This document shows, piece after piece, positions 23,835 through 32,751 of a DNA stretch of 64,000 nucleotides (its first letter is position 1; the number at the start of each line of letters is the position of its first letter). Under the pieces are notes generated by a model. The model saw only the letters and a list, made by a program, of their open reading frames with translations, ran no database searches and was not told where the DNA came from. Origin of the DNA: Microbacterium sp. Leaf288 (lineage in GTDB: Bacteria > Actinomycetota > Actinomycetes > Actinomycetales > Microbacteriaceae); the NCBI RefSeq assembly GCF_001422925.1, contig NZ_LMNI01000011.1, positions 754,515-818,514 on the forward strand, in the 5' to 3' direction. The translations under genes were made by a program, and so were the position numbers.

Positions 23835-25292
23835 TCACGGAACCAGGTGCGCGAGCAGCTCGTCGACCTCCATCGAGCACACGCCGATGCGCGAGTCCCC
23901 GATGCCGATCGGGATCCAGATCACGTCGTCCACGATGAGCCCGCCGCACGAGTACACGACGTTCGGCACGTAACCGTCGCGGCGGTCGTCGACCGGCTGC
24001 AGGATCGGGGTCGCCGTTCGCCCGAGAACGATCGTCGGGTCGTCGAGGTCGAGGAGCAACGCTCCCAGAGAGTATCTGCGCATCGGGCCGACGCCGTGAA
24101 CGAGCACGATCCAGCCGTGTGGTGTCTCGAGCGGCGGGCCGCAGTTGCCGGTCTGGACGATCTCCCAGGCCTCCGCCGGTGCGTGGACGATCCCGGCCTG
24201 GTTCCAGATCACGCCGTCGTGGGATTCCGCCAGCGAGATGTTCTCGCCTCCGGTGCGGCTCAGTGCGAGATACCTGCCGTCCACGGGCCGAGGGAACAGT
24301 GCCATCCCCTTGTCCTGAGCGGCATCGCCGGTCAGTCGATGGATGTCGAACTCGCGCAGATCCGACGTGATGATCAGACGTGGTGCGATGTTGCGACCGT
24401 CGTACGCCGTGTAGGTCCCGCGGTAGTGGGTGGTACCGGCGAGGTCGGTGAACCGTACGAATCGCGCGTCCTCCATTCCGTGTCGTTCCTCCGCCGCCAC
24501 CGGGGTGAGCACACGCTGGCTGAGGGAGGTCTCGGGGGAGAACACGGCGCGGTAGACGGAGTTCGTCAGCTCGCGCAGCGCCTCGATGTGCCGAGCGCTG
24601 TCTGCGCGTCGCGAGAGCGCGCGGGGCAGGCTGCTGATGGAGGTCTCGACGTCCGATGCGGTGAACCGGTCGGGAAGTCCCTGCAGCACGTTGTGCGAGA
24701 TCTCATTGACGATCCCCTCCTCTTCGAGCGCTGCGCGGAAGTGGACGATGCTCCAGTCCCCTTCGTCGATCCGCGCTCGCCACAGCGGATGAGTGCGTTC
24801 CACGAAGGTCCACCGTCGGCCGGGACCGATGATGGCCTCGGCGAACTCGATGCAGGAGCGGTGACCTTCCCCGATGGAGCGGAGAGCGACGGCGACGCGA
24901 TGCTGCCCGGGTGCCAACCCTGTCTGGTCGGGATGCTCGATCGCGCTGGGGTTGCACAGCGCCGCCCCTTCGACGGCGTACTCCGCCGTGAAACTTGCGC
25001 CGAGCACCAGACGACGCGCGGCGCTGATGTCGACCGGATCGGCCAGACGAGAGCTCACGACGTCGGCGTTCTCCAGAAACAGAGAGCGGACATCGGGATG
25101 CCGCGAGCCGAAGTCGCGGGTCAGCTCGGCCGCGAGCTCGTCGGCCCGATCGGCGGGGATCGCCATGACGCGCGCGATGATCTCGCCCGCGCGCGAATGC
25201 TCGGCGGACCATTCTTCGCCCGGCAGGAACAACTGGGCGATCACGCGGTCTGGCTGCGCGCTCAGTTCCGCCGTGTGGATGCGTGCCGTCAT
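23835..25292 (-). CDS. GH130-like mannosyl phosphorylase/hydrolase family protein
   Basis: Carbohydrate-active protein of 485 aa. The C-terminal two thirds is a five-bladed propeller of the GH130 type: RHGMEDARFVRF holds the family's catalytic Asp (usual form EDPR), with SRTGGENISLAES, TGNCGPPLETPHGWIVLVHGV and GLYVPNVVYSCGG-like blades near the end (DGYVPNVVYSCGGLIVDD). An N-terminal helical extension of about 150 residues makes it longer than common GH130 enzymes. Its ATG overlaps the upstream stop (ATGA), so it is coupled to the alpha/alpha-barrel gene. Phosphorylase against hydrolase activity cannot be decided by reading. Confidence 0.82.
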   Translation of the reverse strand: MTARIHTAELSAQPDRVIAQLFLPGEEWSAEHSRAGEIIARVMAIPADRADELAAELTRDFGSRHPDVRSLFLENADVVSSRLADPVDISAARRLVLGASFTAEYAVEGAALCNPSAIEHPDQTGLAPGQHRVAVALRSIGEGHRSCIEFAEAIIGPGRRWTFVERTHPLWRARIDEGDWSIVHFRAALEEEGIVNEISHNVLQGLPDRFTASDVETSISSLPRALSRRADSARHIEALRELTNSVYRAVFSPETSLSQRVLTPVAAEERHGMEDARFVRFTDLAGTTHYRGTYTAYDGRNIAPRLIITSDLREFDIHRLTGDAAQDKGMALFPRPVDGRYLALSRTGGENISLAESHDGVIWNQAGIVHAPAEAWEIVQTGNCGPPLETPHGWIVLVHGVGPMRRYSLGALLLDLDDPTIVLGRTATPILQPVDDRRDGYVPNVVYSCGGLIVDDVIWIPIGIGDSRIGVCSMEVDELLAHLVP

Positions 25293-26305
25293 GTCGCGGT
25301 CAGCACACGGTGTCGGAGTGCTTGCTGGTACGTGCTCAGGGCGGCCAGGGTCGATTCGGCGCCACGGTTCTCGTTTCTGCCGTCGCGTTCGAGTCCGTCG
25401 AAGCCGGCGCCGGTCTGGTCGTCGAACATCACGGTCCCGCTGTCGTTGAGACCGGTGAACCACTGCCAGGCGAGCGAGATCGGGGGGAGCCACACCGGGT
25501 CGCCGGTGACGGCGTACGCCGTGGCGCACGCGTCCGCGAGTGCGGCGAGCTCCAGTGGCTGCTGGTCGAACGACGGCCCCTTCTCGCCAGGTCCGCGCCC
25601 TGCCGTCCCCGTCACGGAGAATCGCTCGTCCGATGTCTCCACGGAGAGGAGGAACTCGAGCATCCGCAGACCCTTTGCCGAGGCATCCGCATCCTCCACA
25701 GCATTCCCTGCGGCGATCAGCGCTTCTGCGATGGAGGCGTTCCCGTAGCAGAGGCGGCGCTCCGGCCACAGCCAGGTCGCATCCGGCAGCGCGGGCATCG
25801 CCGCGATGTACTCCCGGAGCAGCGTCCGGGCGATGTGGTCGTCCGCATGGACGCGCACGATCTCAGCGGCGCCGAGCGCCGCAAAGGCCAGAGTCCGCAG
25901 ACTCGTCGACCGCTCGCGCGCGGCGATGCGGAAGGTGCGCAGCGCGCGAGCGCGGGTCCACGGGTCGCCCCGCTGCGCGGCGATCGTGCCGAGTGCCCAC
26001 AGAAGCCGGCCCCACCAGTCGCCCATCGCCGGGTTGTCGGACCAGTCGCCGTCGGCGCTCATCCGATTGTGCGCGAGCCCGTCTGCGCGCACCGCCGACT
26101 CCAGGAAGCGCAGATAGATCGCGCCCAGCTTCCGGAGCTCGACGGTCTGCTGCCGCTCGCGCGCGACCACGATCAGCGCCCGCGCCACGTCGTCGGTGCA
26201 GTATCCGTGTTCGCGGCGCGGCATGGCGAGCAGAGCGTGTTCGAAGATGCCGTTGTGATCCGTCAGCGCGTGCAGGTGTTCGTACGGCGGAGAGGGGTCC
26301 ATCAT
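25289..26305 (-). CDS. Alpha/alpha-barrel carbohydrate-associated protein
   Basis: Protein of 338 aa related to the C-terminal part of some GT4-linked proteins. It starts MMDPSPPYEHLHALTDHNG and carries EHGYCTDDVARALIVVARE, a signature I associate with (alpha/alpha)6-barrel proteins that accompany GT4 and GH130 genes. Later stretches WLWPERRLCYGNASIAEALI and SFDQQPLELAALADACATAY have repeated helical-hairpin character. Both ends overlap neighbours by ATGA junctions (26302-26305 and 25289-25292), so the three genes form one tightly coupled operon. Its reaction is not established. Confidence 0.78.
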   Translation of the reverse strand: MMDPSPPYEHLHALTDHNGIFEHALLAMPRREHGYCTDDVARALIVVARERQQTVELRKLGAIYLRFLESAVRADGLAHNRMSADGDWSDNPAMGDWWGRLLWALGTIAAQRGDPWTRARALRTFRIAARERSTSLRTLAFAALGAAEIVRVHADDHIARTLLREYIAAMPALPDATWLWPERRLCYGNASIAEALIAAGNAVEDADASAKGLRMLEFLLSVETSDERFSVTGTAGRGPGEKGPSFDQQPLELAALADACATAYAVTGDPVWLPPISLAWQWFTGLNDSGTVMFDDQTGAGFDGLERDGRNENRGAESTLAALSTYQQALRHRVLTAT

Positions 26306-27432
26306 GCCGCCCTGTCGGCGGCGAGCCTCGCCGTGACTGCGCGGTAGCGGTCGGCGACCGCGGACCACGTCGTCTCGTTCGTCTCGCGGAGCGCGGCTTC
26401 GCGCATGCGATCGGCGACGGACGTGCCGGTGATGATCTCGCGCAGCGCCTGCGCCGTGGCGTCCGGGTTCTGGTGCGGGACGACGATCCCGGCCCCGCTC
26501 GACAGCAGCTCCACCGCGTGGGGGAACGCCGTGGCGACGACGGGGACGCCGGCTGCCACCGCTTCGGCGAGGACGCCGGAGGTCGCCTGGTCGACGGAGT
26601 CGTACGGCAGGAGGACGACGTCCGCCGACGCGATGAGCGCGGCGAGCTGCGGCGGTTCGAGATAGCGTCCGTCCATGCGAACGGACGACTCGATGCCGAG
26701 GTCGCCGGCGAGACCGGCGAGCATGGTGCGGTAGCTCTCCCCGGCATGCGCGAGCACCTTGGGGTGCGTCTGCCCGGCGACGATGTATTCGACGTTCGGA
26801 GTGATGTCCGCGAGCTGCGCCATGGCGCGGATGCCCCATTCGATGCCCTTGCCGGGCGAGAGGAGGCCCCACGTGACGACGCGGCGGCCATTGTGCGGCT
26901 TCGTGTCGCGGAGAGCCACGTGCTGCACGCCGTGCGGCACGACGTGAACGCGAGCGAGATCGACTGCGTAGATCGCGGCGAGGTTGTCGCGGGCATGGGT
27001 CGTCATCACGACGACCACGGACGCGAGTCGACACACTTCGATGAGGACTTCCCGCTGATGCGGAGTAGGCGCCACGAGAACGGTGTGGAGCACGACGATC
27101 GCGGGGATGCTCAGCGCGGCGAGCACGTCGAGAACCTGGTCTCCGTCGCGTCCGCCGTAGATGCCGTATTCGTGCTGCACGATCGCGACATCGCACGCAT
27201 CGAGCGCCATGGTCGCGCGCAACGTGCTGAGGCTGTCACCGGCGATCAGATCGGTGCGCACGCGCGACCGCGCACGGGGATCAGGCCGACCGCGATCCTC
27301 GGGCTGATCGAGCGCCCGTACGACGGTGCCTTCGTCGTCGTGACCGACGAGAGCATCGGAGAGCGACTTGGTGAATGTGGCCAGCCCGCAGCGAGTCGGC
27401 GGAAAGGTGCTGAGGAATCCGTAGTGGGTCAC
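26302..27432 (-). CDS. GT4-family glycosyltransferase
   Basis: Retaining GT-B glycosyltransferase, 376 aa. The acceptor half begins GFLSTFPPTRCGLATFTKSL and contains VAIVQHEYGIYGGRDG; the donor half contains RRVVTWGLLSPGKGIEWGI and the nucleotide-sugar site SADVVLLPYDSVDQATSGVL, then EAVAAGVPVVATAFPHAVEL. No signal or membrane segment, so it acts on the cytoplasmic side. The product probably feeds a cell-surface or storage glycan, together with the alpha/alpha-barrel and GH130-like genes downstream in the same operon. Confidence 0.9.
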   Translation of the reverse strand: MTHYGFLSTFPPTRCGLATFTKSLSDALVGHDDEGTVVRALDQPEDRGRPDPRARSRVRTDLIAGDSLSTLRATMALDACDVAIVQHEYGIYGGRDGDQVLDVLAALSIPAIVVLHTVLVAPTPHQREVLIEVCRLASVVVVMTTHARDNLAAIYAVDLARVHVVPHGVQHVALRDTKPHNGRRVVTWGLLSPGKGIEWGIRAMAQLADITPNVEYIVAGQTHPKVLAHAGESYRTMLAGLAGDLGIESSVRMDGRYLEPPQLAALIASADVVLLPYDSVDQATSGVLAEAVAAGVPVVATAFPHAVELLSSGAGIVVPHQNPDATAQALREIITGTSVADRMREAALRETNETTWSAVADRYRAVTARLAADRAA

Positions 27433-27605
27433 GGTGACGCTCTCTGATGATGCCCGTGCGGATTCGCTCCGGACGATGGCGAGACGTCTGCCGGCGGCAT
27501 CCCTCGTGGAACCGCGCCTTCATCGCCGTGGTCCGGTCCACGTCCGGGTACGAGCCGGACGCTGTGGTTGCACGCTACACGTCCGGCCTGGACGTCGTCA
27601 CAGGA

Positions 27606-28610
27606 TCAGCGAGCCAGCACGGTCTCGTAGACGCTCAGGTACTGGTCGACCATCCGCTCCACGCCGAATCGCGCGACGGCGCGATCGTGGACGCGACGCC
27701 GGTTCAGCGCCACGACGGCGGGGAGCGCCGCGACCGCCTCGTCGATCGAGGCCACGGTGCTGCCGGTCACACCCTCGTCGATCACCTCCGACATCGAGCC
27801 GCGGCGGAACGCGAGAGCCGGAGTGCCGCACATCATCGATTCGACCACCGAGAGCCCGAATGGCTCGTCGAAGTTGATCGGGTGCAGCAGCGCGACGGCG
27901 TGGGCGAGGACACGAGCGCGTTCCTCTGCGCCCACGGCGCCGAGGAAGACGACGCGTTCCCCATCGATGTGGGGCTCCACTTCGTCGTGGAAGTAGTCGG
28001 CGTCCTGGACGAGGCCGCAGATCACCAGCCGGCGACCGGCGCGCCGGGCGATCTCGATGGCCGTCGCGGTGCCCTTGTCGGGGTGGATGCGTCCGAACGA
28101 CACCAGGTAGTCGTCCGGCTCGGCTACGTACGGGAGTTCCTCGGGATCGATCCCGTGGTAGATCGTGGCGAGGTACTCCAGGCCGGGGGAGCGATCTGCG
28201 TCGGAGATCGAGACGTACGTCGAAGCCGAGGCGAGGTAGGCGGGCAGGATCGCGGGACCGGAGAAGCCGTGGATCGTCGTGATCATCGGCGCGCCCCATT
28301 GGGCGGTGAAGGCGAGCGGCAGCCAGTCGAGCTGGTTGTGCGCGAGATCGTATTCGCTCGACCGTTCCAGTGCGTGTGCGACGTGGAGCGCCTCCCACAC
28401 CCGGCCGTCCATCGTCGGATCCTCCGCGTAGCCGTGCGGCGCGACGGCATCGAGGTCGCCGCCCGTGATCGAGTCGGCGGTCGCGAACAGGGTCACGTCC
28501 ACCCCGCGGCGCACCAGCCCTTCGGTGAGCAGGCTCGTCACGCGCTCCCACGGTCCATAACTGATCGGCGGCGTCCGCCAGGCGATGGGACCGAGCATCG
28601 CGACCTTCAC
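27606..28610 (-). CDS. GT4-family glycosyltransferase
   Basis: Second GT-B fold transferase, 334 aa, upstream of the other GT4 gene with a 173-bp gap. The start MKVAMLGPIAWRTPPISYGPWE is typical of GT4 proteins acting on small sugars. FGRIHPDKGTATAIEIARRA opens the donor half, and HPINFDEPFGLSVVESMMCG contains the E-x7-E donor motif. Only moderately similar in layout to the downstream GT4. Gene order suggests both work on one glycan, but the gap may hold a separate promoter. Confidence 0.9.
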   Translation of the reverse strand: MKVAMLGPIAWRTPPISYGPWERVTSLLTEGLVRRGVDVTLFATADSITGGDLDAVAPHGYAEDPTMDGRVWEALHVAHALERSSEYDLAHNQLDWLPLAFTAQWGAPMITTIHGFSGPAILPAYLASASTYVSISDADRSPGLEYLATIYHGIDPEELPYVAEPDDYLVSFGRIHPDKGTATAIEIARRAGRRLVICGLVQDADYFHDEVEPHIDGERVVFLGAVGAEERARVLAHAVALLHPINFDEPFGLSVVESMMCGTPALAFRRGSMSEVIDEGVTGSTVASIDEAVAALPAVVALNRRRVHDRAVARFGVERMVDQYLSVYETVLAR

Positions 28611-28811
28611 TCGAGCACTCGTCGGTTCGTCGCGGTCGCAGGCACGTCACTGCCGTTCGTCGGTGGCTGTGCGCTCATGGTCGGACGTTACGCCCCCATC
28701 CTGGACGGTTCACAGCGCGGGTCGGCTCGCGCGCTCACTGCCGGCTCCGCGAGTACTCCGGTCTGCTCGCGCCAGGGCCCCACTCGCGACCGCCGCGTGG
28801 GACGATGAGGC

Positions 28812-29123
28812 ATGGAACAGTCATCACGCGCCCGATCGTGCGCCGTGGGAGATCTCGACGCCTTCGACATCAACCACCGCGTTTCGTTCGCGCGTCCTCC
28901 GAACCACGGCAGTTCGCGACCTCGTGTGAGCGGTCGTCTCAAACGCATCCGCGGCGTGGACTATCTGATCGGCAACATGCGCCGCCCAGGCATCGAACTC
29001 GTGGTCGCCTTTCCGCGACAGCTCGGCGGCGAGGTCGCGGACGTGTTCGGTCCGCTGCCCCTGACATATCTGATCGAGGTAGGGCAGCCGATGCAGGACC
29101 TTCGGCAACCGTTCACACACTGA
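28812..29123 (+). CDS. Hypothetical protein (103 aa)
   Basis: Starts MEQSSRARSCAVGDLDAFDI at ATG 28812. The middle, RLKRIRGVDYLIGNMRRPGI, is basic and the C-terminal part is mixed (IELVVAFPRQLGGEVADVFG). No family recognised and no strong ribosome site. The opposite strand is also open here, so confidence is limited. Confidence 0.4.
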   Translation: MEQSSRARSCAVGDLDAFDINHRVSFARPPNHGSSRPRVSGRLKRIRGVDYLIGNMRRPGIELVVAFPRQLGGEVADVFGPLPLTYLIEVGQPMQDLRQPFTH

Positions 29124-29323
29124 ACGGCATGCCGAGATTGCTCGCACCGACGTCGCGATCCTGACGGCGAGCGCACACTGCCCCGGGAGGAGGTCCGGGA
29201 TCCCCGCCAGGGTGGACGTGTCGAACGCGGCCGCGCTCACTCGCTGTGCTCCGCCCGCCTCGTGGGAGAATCGATCGGCGCGCACCGCATTCGTCCGGGG
29301 CCCGCGAAGTGAAGGGGGTCGTG

Positions 29324-29920
29324 ATGTCGACGGTGTCTCCGGCACTCGGCCGGCGTGAGCGCAACAAGCAAGACAAGCTCGACCGCATCGTCCGCGCCGC
29401 CAGCACTCTGTTCGCGAGTCACGGCATCGACGAGGTCACGACGCAGCAGATCGCCGAGGCGGCCGACATCGGCGCCGGCACGCTGTTCTTGTACGCCAAG
29501 AGCAAGAGTGAGCTGCTGCTCATGGTGCAGAACGCCCACTACGCCACCGCGCTGGAGCGCGGACGCCAGGCCGCGGCATCCACCGATGGTGTCGTCGATG
29601 GCATCATCGCGCAGATGGAGCCGATCGTGGCCTGCAATCGGGTGCACGTCGACAATGGACGCATCTACCTGCGGGAGATCCTGTTCGGGGATGCCTCGGA
29701 GCCGCACCACGCCGAGGCGCTCGAGATCGTGGAGCAGAACGAGCAGGACATCGCCGGGATTCTGGTCGCGCGTGCCGGCGCGACGCAGACCGACGCGCTC
29801 GTCCTGGCGCGGGTGATCTCCTCGGCGCTGCTGGTCACGATGGCCGCGGCGGATCGTGCGTGGTCGGTCGCCGAGGTCATGACCGCCGTGCGGACGCAAA
29901 TCGCGGCAATCATGCGCTGA
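29324..29920 (+). CDS. TetR/AcrR family transcriptional regulator
   Basis: Protein of 198 aa with an N-terminal helix-turn-helix (DKLDRIVRAASTLFASHGID, then VTTQQIAEAADIGAGTLFLY). The FLYAKSKSELLLM wing helix is family-typical. The start is ATG 29324 (GTG 29321 also possible) behind GAAGGGGG. It is convergent with the SDR and MDR genes to its right, whose upstream region (31,863-31,883) carries a palindromic candidate operator. A redox or xenobiotic signal is plausible but not shown. Confidence 0.88.
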   Translation: MSTVSPALGRRERNKQDKLDRIVRAASTLFASHGIDEVTTQQIAEAADIGAGTLFLYAKSKSELLLMVQNAHYATALERGRQAAASTDGVVDGIIAQMEPIVACNRVHVDNGRIYLREILFGDASEPHHAEALEIVEQNEQDIAGILVARAGATQTDALVLARVISSALLVTMAAADRAWSVAEVMTAVRTQIAAIMR

Positions 29921-29970
29921 CGGGGCACCCGAGCGTGAGCCCGGATGCCCCTGTCGCGTTCGGAGCGAGG

Positions 29971-30696
29971 TCAGGCGGCGGGCGCCGGCGTGAGCTCGGA
30001 GTACAGTGCCGCGAGCGGCTCGGACAGCTTCGCTCGCACGCCCCTGGTGAGGTCGTCGGCGAGCACTTCGTACTCGCCCGCTTCAAGTCCGTCGAGCACT
30101 TGGGCGACGAGGTCCTCCGTGGTCAGCTTGGGGCCGGACGCATGCGCCGCCATCGCGGTGTCGACGTACCCCATGTGCACGCCCATGACATGGATGCCGC
30201 GGGGTGCGAGCTCGAGGCGGAACGAGTTGGTCGCGGACCACAGCGCGGCCTTGGCCGCCGAGTAGATCCCTCCGAACGCGTACCACGACGCGACCGAGTG
30301 CACGTCGATGAGCGCAGCGCCGGGCCGGCCTGCGATCACGGGGGCGAATGCTCGGGCGACGCGCACGGGTCCGAGGAAGTTGACGTCGACGTTGGCCGTG
30401 AGGGCGGCGTCGTCGATATCGATGAGGCTCGCGGTGGGCGGATTCGCTCCGGCATTGTTGAACACGACGGTCGCGTCGGCGGCGGCGTCGACGGCCGCGG
30501 ACACCGAGGCGGGATCGGTGACATCCAGCACCAGCGGCACCACCCGCGGGTCATCCCAGCGCTGCGGTACGCGGGCGCTCGCGTAGACCTTGGTCGCACC
30601 GCGCGCCAGCGTCTGCGAGACCAGCTCTCGGCCGATCCCGCCATTGGCTCCGGTGACGACAACGACGGCATCCTGCAATGAAGGCATGTGCTTCAT
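29971..30696 (-). CDS. Short-chain dehydrogenase/reductase
   Basis: Classical SDR of 241 aa. The cofactor motif is VVVTGANGGIGRELVSQTLA (TGxxxGxG). It also has LVLDVTDPAS, FNNAGAN, and the active site S...YSAAK (DVHSVASWYAFGGIYSAAKA). The Arg after strand 2 suggests preference for NADP(H). Starts at ATG 30696, or 30687 (MPSLQ). It follows the MDR oxidoreductase by 42 bp on the same strand, probably co-transcribed. Substrate unknown. Confidence 0.9.
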   Translation of the reverse strand: MKHMPSLQDAVVVVTGANGGIGRELVSQTLARGATKVYASARVPQRWDDPRVVPLVLDVTDPASVSAAVDAAADATVVFNNAGANPPTASLIDIDDAALTANVDVNFLGPVRVARAFAPVIAGRPGAALIDVHSVASWYAFGGIYSAAKAALWSATNSFRLELAPRGIHVMGVHMGYVDTAMAAHASGPKLTTEDLVAQVLDGLEAGEYEVLADDLTRGVRAKLSEPLAALYSELTPAPAA

Positions 30697-30738
30697 CCTT
30701 TCGATCGAGTGAGGGGAGGTGGTGTGTGTCTGGCGCAG

Positions 30739-31734
30739 TCACGCGCCGACGATGACGGCCTTGCCGCGGATCCCACCGCGCTCGAGGCTCGCCAGGGCGG
30801 CGGCGGTCTGGTCGAAGGGGAAGGTGGCCCCCACGACAGGACGCAGCACGCCCTCGTCGACCAGCGCTGCGATCTCGCGCAGCTGTGCGCCGCTGGATCT
30901 CATGAAGAGGAACTCGTAAGTCACTCCGAGGGAGGCCGCCTGTGTGCGCACCTTGCGGCTGAGTGCCCCCATCACCAGTCTCAGCAGCGGGTTCAGTCCC
31001 AGTGTCTTCGCGAAAGCGGGAGTCGGTGGGCCCGCGATGCCGATTGCTTTGCCTCCTGGCCGCAGCACCCGCAACGACTTGGACAGGTTGTCGCCGCCCA
31101 GGCTGTCGAGCACGACGTCGTAGCCCGACAGCTCGCCTGCGAAGTCTTGGGTTCGGTAATCGATCACCACGTCGGCGCCGAGTTCGCGCACGAACTCGGC
31201 GTTCTTTCCCGACACCGTGGTCGCGACGTGCGCGCCCAGGTGCTTGGCGAGCTGGATGGCGATCGTGCCCACGCCACCGGCGCCGGCGTGGATGAGTACC
31301 TTCTGGCCGGTCGAGACGCTGCCGAGTTCGACGAGCGCCTGCCACGCCGTCAATGCCACAAGAGGCAGGGAGGCCGCCTCGATCTCGGTGATGGTCCGCG
31401 GCGCACGTGCGACGTCGGTTTCGTCGATCGCGACGCGCTCCGCGAACGTGCCGATCCTCCCGTCGCGTGCACGGGAGTACACAGCGTCGCCCGGCGCGAA
31501 GCGGGTGACCTTCTCGCCGACCTGCAGCACGACGCCGGCGACATCGTGACCGAGGACGAGGGGCATCTTGTAGGGCAGGAAGGCCTTGAACTCGCCGATC
31601 CGCACCTTCTCGTCCAGCTGGTTGAGTCCCGCCGCGGCGACACGGACGAGGACGTCCGTGTCGCCCACGACGGGTTCGGGCGCATCGACCTCTCGAAGCG
31701 GGTGTTTGTAGCGGTCGATGGCGAATGCGCGCAT
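30739..31734 (-). CDS. NADP-dependent MDR oxidoreductase (quinone-reductase-like)
   Basis: Zinc-independent medium-chain dehydrogenase/reductase, 331 aa. N-terminal GroES-like domain (LVRVAAAGLNQLDEKVRIGE and LGHDVAGVVLQVGEKVTRF) and a Rossmann domain with AGAGGVGTIAIQLAKHLGA. The usual structural zinc cysteines are absent. Start is ATG 31734 behind AGGAGATCC, followed by SDR at 42 bp. It probably reduces a quinone or enone with NADPH. A TetR-type palindrome lies about 130 bp upstream, and the tetR gene lies at the other end of the pair. Confidence 0.9.
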   Translation of the reverse strand: MRAFAIDRYKHPLREVDAPEPVVGDTDVLVRVAAAGLNQLDEKVRIGEFKAFLPYKMPLVLGHDVAGVVLQVGEKVTRFAPGDAVYSRARDGRIGTFAERVAIDETDVARAPRTITEIEAASLPLVALTAWQALVELGSVSTGQKVLIHAGAGGVGTIAIQLAKHLGAHVATTVSGKNAEFVRELGADVVIDYRTQDFAGELSGYDVVLDSLGGDNLSKSLRVLRPGGKAIGIAGPPTPAFAKTLGLNPLLRLVMGALSRKVRTQAASLGVTYEFLFMRSSGAQLREIAALVDEGVLRPVVGATFPFDQTAAALASLERGGIRGKAVIVGA

Positions 31735-31862
31735 GTTGGATCTCCTGTGAGCGGCGTGTCTCGGGGTTCGCGGGCGGGCCATGCGGTCGCCGTCGCCGGG
31801 GAAGATCACCCCTGCACCCCGTCGCCGATCCCAAATCCGGGTGTCCACCCGTTCCGGAGTGC

Positions 31863-31883
31863 ACTCAAGTATGAGTGAACTCA
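31863..31883. promoter_or_regulatory. Candidate TetR operator upstream of MDR-SDR genes
   Basis: ACTCA-AGTA-TGAGT-GA-ACTCA: alternating half-sites forming two overlapping inverted repeats (31863-31876 and 31872-31883). It lies 129-149 bp before the MDR start and could be read by the TetR regulator at 29,324. Position and symmetry only. Confidence 0.45.
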
Positions 31884-32019
31884 GTAAAGATGTCAATTCG
31901 TGCTACGTGCGGCCGGCGAGGCGAGTGCAGGGCGCGCGTATGCCTCGCGGTCGGCCGCGGCGCGATCGCGAAAGTCAAGCCGCTTTCTACGCCTTGCTCG
32001 AGCCCTTACCGTGAACCGG

Positions 32020-32751
32020 ATGGCGCCCAAAGAACTGTGGCTCGTGCGGCATGGCGAGAGCGTGGCGAACATCGCGGCTACACGAGCGGAGGTCGAAGGC
32101 CTCGATGTGATTCCGATCGACACCCGCGACGCCGATGTTCCGCTGTCTCCGACGGGCGAGGAGCAGGCGCTGGCTCTACGGACATGGATGGACGGTCGCC
32201 GCGGATCCATCGACAGGTTCTATGCGTCGCCCTACCTGCGGGCCAGACAGACGCTCACCGTCGCATTGGACTCCGTGGAACAGGCGGCACCGCGAATCCT
32301 CATCGACGAGCGGCTACGCGATCGCGAACTCGGCGTGCTGGATCTGCTCACGCGTGCGGGGGTGGCCCGGCTGCAGCCGGCGGAAGCACAGCGACGCCGT
32401 CATCTCGGCAAGTTCTATCACCGTCCTCCCGGGGGTGAGTCATGGGCAGACGTCGCCCTGCGGCTGCGGTCGTTCCTCCGCGACCTCGACGCGGATCCTC
32501 GTGCCGGGTCGGTCCTGATCGTCGCGCACGACGCCGTCGTCATGGTTCTGCTCTACCTGCTGCTGCCCCTGGACGAGGCTGGACTTCTCCAGTTCGCGGC
32601 ATCCCGAACCGTACTCAACGCCTCGGTCACCCACCTGACTCGTTCGGGGGACTCATGGCAGCTCGACGCGTTCGCTGATGTGACTCATCTGCACATCGAT
32701 GGTGCGCCGGTCACCGTGCACCCGGGGAGCCCGGATGTCCAGCCCACGTAG
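32020..32751 (+). CDS. Histidine phosphatase (phosphoglycerate-mutase-like)
   Basis: Phosphohydrolase of the RHG superfamily, 243 aa. The N-terminal phosphate loop is ELWLVRHGESVANI, and the second catalytic histidine is in LIVAHDAVVMVLL. FYASPYLRARQTLTVAL and LRDRELGVLDLLTRAGV also fit. The start is ATG 32020, in a plausible alternative to GTG 32011. Its end overlaps the next gene by 17 bp, so it is coupled to the NAD(P)H-hydrate repair enzyme. Phosphate ester substrate unknown. Confidence 0.88.
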   Translation: MAPKELWLVRHGESVANIAATRAEVEGLDVIPIDTRDADVPLSPTGEEQALALRTWMDGRRGSIDRFYASPYLRARQTLTVALDSVEQAAPRILIDERLRDRELGVLDLLTRAGVARLQPAEAQRRRHLGKFYHRPPGGESWADVALRLRSFLRDLDADPRAGSVLIVAHDAVVMVLLYLLLPLDEAGLLQFAASRTVLNASVTHLTRSGDSWQLDAFADVTHLHIDGAPVTVHPGSPDVQPT

